Source: Blepharisma stoltei (Eukaryota > Ciliophora > Heterotrichea > Heterotrichida > Blepharismidae). From it: DNA of 64,000 nucleotides. The position numbers and the translations under genes are program-made. The stretch is from positions 744,001 through 808,000 of the forward strand of contig CAJZBQ010000053.1 of assembly GCA_914767885.1 (NCBI GenBank). The letters run 5' to 3'. The notes beneath the pieces were generated by a model. It saw only the letters and a program-made list of their open reading frames with translations. It did not search any database and was not told the origin of the DNA. Shown here in pieces: positions 62,213-64,000 of this stretch. Positions within the stretch are counted from its first letter, which is position 1; each line of letters begins with the position of its first letter.

Positions 62213-64000
62213 TTAATCATCAAGCTGGCAAAGTAGTGCAACTCCTCTTCGAATCCAATGCACAGGCTCCAAAGTAGTCGGAAGCTCCAAAAACAGCACA
62301 AAGTTTGTAGAGTGCCCAGTTGTGCTTAATTCTCCTGCTCTTAGCGACGTCTTGTACAGCGGAGACTGGTATACAAGTGTTTTAACTTCTACATCCAATG
62401 TAATCGGCTCTAGCCATATTACTGGCATTTCTGTGAACAAGGCTCCTGGGTCGCTTTCATCAAGTCTTTCTCTTCTCCAGTCCCACTTAGCCCCTTGTAA
62501 GAAAAGTCCATGTATATTAACCCCATTTTCCGGCATTTCTTTGACTTCATGATGGGTTTTGCCTAAAATTTCTGTTTTGAACCTTAAAGTATCAATTGGG
62601 GTCTGTGTCTTTCTTGCGTACATTTGTAAAGCTGATGTCATAAAGCCTTGTGGGAAAAAGAAAGCTGAAAGCCAATATGATGGTCTTGGGCCATTAGTGA
62701 GCCAGTCATGAATGAACTCTACACGCTGAATTAGATCTCTAACCCATGACCCAAGCGGTTTCAGAGATGGATAAGCTTGATCAGTCCACAAATCAGGGAC
62801 TCTTTGGTTTAAAAAGCTGTTATACATCCTTTCCAGGTCTTGGCCCATGACTACATCTCCTCTGATAGCTTTTTGCAATTGTACAAGTGTATGCCTCATG
62901 ACTCTCAGTAGTTTATTAAATCGGTAAATTTCTTGCCCTACAAATACACCTAATGAGTTTATAGCTCCTTGGTCATTCTTAGCAAAGGTGTCTGGGTGTT
63001 GGTCTTTTTCTGCATCCATTGGCATAGGGCATTTCTCTTCAATTTCAGCAGCAATTTCATTAACAATATCATCTGAGCTTTTTCCAGTTCCTGCACTTGA
63101 GAGTTTGGGATGTATAAGTGTGATGGTTTCCCTGAATTCCTTAACAGTTTTTCTATTAAATGTGATATTTGCATTAGAGTGCAAGCCAAAAATCTCAGGG
63201 TCTTCTTCAAGAGGAAGTCCTCTTATGTATTCTTTAAATTCATCTAATGTCTCAGCAGTTGGCAGCCTAAAGGTCCCAGACGATGAAAAAGTATAGGCTG
63301 GGTTCATTACATCAGGAGTGAAATAAACGTCGAGCAATGCTTTAATTAGCCTCACATCTTTGTCATCAGTAACTCTTCCACCATAATTTACTTCAGCGAC
63401 TAGCACTTTTAGCGTTCCATATGGCACAAGTGCTTGCTCATTTAGATACATAAACAGCTGAGCATTGCTTGTTACGAAATCTGAGGTCATCCATTCATAA
63501 GGAATATTCCAGCCTATAGCGCCGAATTTTCGCCTTTCTAAAATAACTGCATGGAAAAAGGCTAAAGCAAAAAGCAGTCTTTTGTATTCATAGGATTTTG
63601 AACAGCCTTCAAAGTTTTCGACTTTTACATCTTGATAGGTCCTACCGAGGTTGGCGCGAAGTCCTTTTGGTGGCTCATTAGTTAATTTGATGCCACTTTG
63701 TAGCACAGGTACAGGGAATTTAGTGCTTGGCATAGAAGTAAGCCAAAGCCTATACTCAGGATGTAGGTCACCTTCTACTTGTTGCTCTTGGATTCTTTCA
63801 AGCTCAGGCATCCACGAAGCCGCCAAGTGACAGTTTTGCAAACAGACCCAGTCTCCATTTCTTCTTCCATTATCTATAAGTTTTTCAGCTGATTTCCCTT
63901 GTCCTTGACCTAAGGAAAGCATTCTAAATCTCCCATCCATTTCATTATCAGCCGCAAGTTTCAGCAAATCGCTTATAGGATCAGCTCCAGGGCTTAAAAT
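62213..64000 (-). CDS. Axonemal dynein heavy chain, C-terminal part (runs off the right edge)
   Basis: 595 residues of uninterrupted frame up to the window edge, ending CQLDD at the stop 62213. The sequence begins ILSPGADPISDLLKLA (start of AAA6 region), then GDWVCLQNCHLAASWMPELE, RLWLTSMPSTKFPVPVLQSG, IPYEWMTSDFVTSNAQL and the C-terminal LRAGELSTTGHSTNFVLFLE barrel. Single-headed inner-arm heavy chains (DNAH1/3/6/7/12 group) are the closest by eye. It drives microtubule sliding in cilia. No IES falls in this part. Confidence 0.93.
   Translation of the reverse strand: MLSPGADPISDLLKLAADNEMDGRFRMLSLGQGQGKSAEKLIDNGRRNGDWVCLQNCHLAASWMPELERIQEQQVEGDLHPEYRLWLTSMPSTKFPVPVLQSGIKLTNEPPKGLRANLGRTYQDVKVENFEGCSKSYEYKRLLFALAFFHAVILERRKFGAIGWNIPYEWMTSDFVTSNAQLFMYLNEQALVPYGTLKVLVAEVNYGGRVTDDKDVRLIKALLDVYFTPDVMNPAYTFSSSGTFRLPTAETLDEFKEYIRGLPLEEDPEIFGLHSNANITFNRKTVKEFRETITLIHPKLSSAGTGKSSDDIVNEIAAEIEEKCPMPMDAEKDQHPDTFAKNDQGAINSLGVFVGQEIYRFNKLLRVMRHTLVQLQKAIRGDVVMGQDLERMYNSFLNQRVPDLWTDQAYPSLKPLGSWVRDLIQRVEFIHDWLTNGPRPSYWLSAFFFPQGFMTSALQMYARKTQTPIDTLRFKTEILGKTHHEVKEMPENGVNIHGLFLQGAKWDWRRERLDESDPGALFTEMPVIWLEPITLDVEVKTLVYQSPLYKTSLRAGELSTTGHSTNFVLFLELPTTLEPVHWIRRGVALLCQLDD

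Overview
The window reads as germline (micronuclear) DNA of a heterotrich ciliate, most likely Blepharisma or a close relative. Three things point there. In-frame UGA sits where conserved proteins need tryptophan (the CDK T-loop TLWYRAPE, the POC1 repeat GHRDW, the SWEET, SEC14, sphingosine kinase and potassium channel genes), while UAA and UAG still end genes. Introns are 15 nt with GT...AG ends; three are clear (16987-17001, 45778-45792, 52804-52818). At least 15 of about 32 genes are cut by inserted DNA whose removal restores a plausible, often recognisable, reading frame, as expected for internal eliminated sequences (IESs) that are spliced out when the somatic nucleus forms.

Layout. 1-9.6 kb: a zinc-ribbon fragment, a PHD/TFIIS-like protein, a small membrane protein, a C2H2 zinc-finger gene split by a SINE-like insertion, a long gene-poor AT-rich stretch, and a multi-pass membrane gene split by two IESs. 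10-21.7 kb: POC1, a GH18 chitinase, two unknowns, a MOK-type kinase, an SK-like potassium channel, and a RING/B-box gene with three insertions. 22.5-33.2 kb: an unknown gene, a C2-domain protein, a WWE protein, sphingosine kinase, mitochondrial pyruvate carrier and a SEC14 protein. 34.3-45.8 kb: PDCD2-like, four unknown genes (one holding a 2.9 kb G-rich inverted-repeat element), a TPR/IQ protein and a CDK. 46.2-64 kb: importin-7-like, tRNA-Gly, SWEET transporter, SH3 protein, SSNA1, unknown coiled-coil genes, a TUL1-like membrane RING ligase, and the C-terminal part of a dynein heavy chain that runs off the right edge.

The interspersed DNA falls into several families. T1 MITEs have ends like CTCCCCCCTCCGTGAGCGAA and 3-bp TAA or TTA duplications. 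T2 MITEs have ends like CCCCCTTTAAATTGGAAC. T3 has ends like CTCCCCCTCCAAGATAGAG. There are three foldback elements with other termini. A GC-richer SINE-like family of about 16-17 copies is non-coding, 180-600 bp, often starts near AAAATGGCG, ends in short TAAG/CTAA-type tails, and mostly has 8-16 bp target duplications. A single 2.9 kb element carries (TGGGGG)n tracts. Nesting is common: SINE in MITE, MITE in MITE, and composite IESs over 900 bp.

The genes do not form one pathway, though several (POC1, SSNA1, MOK kinase, dynein heavy chain) have basal-body or ciliary roles. The main interest is how insertions of different transposition types are tolerated inside exons, and whether all can be removed by one TA-directed excision rule. 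Several junctions here argue that not all are TA-bounded. All junctions are inferred from frame and homology alone; no somatic sequence or alignment was available.
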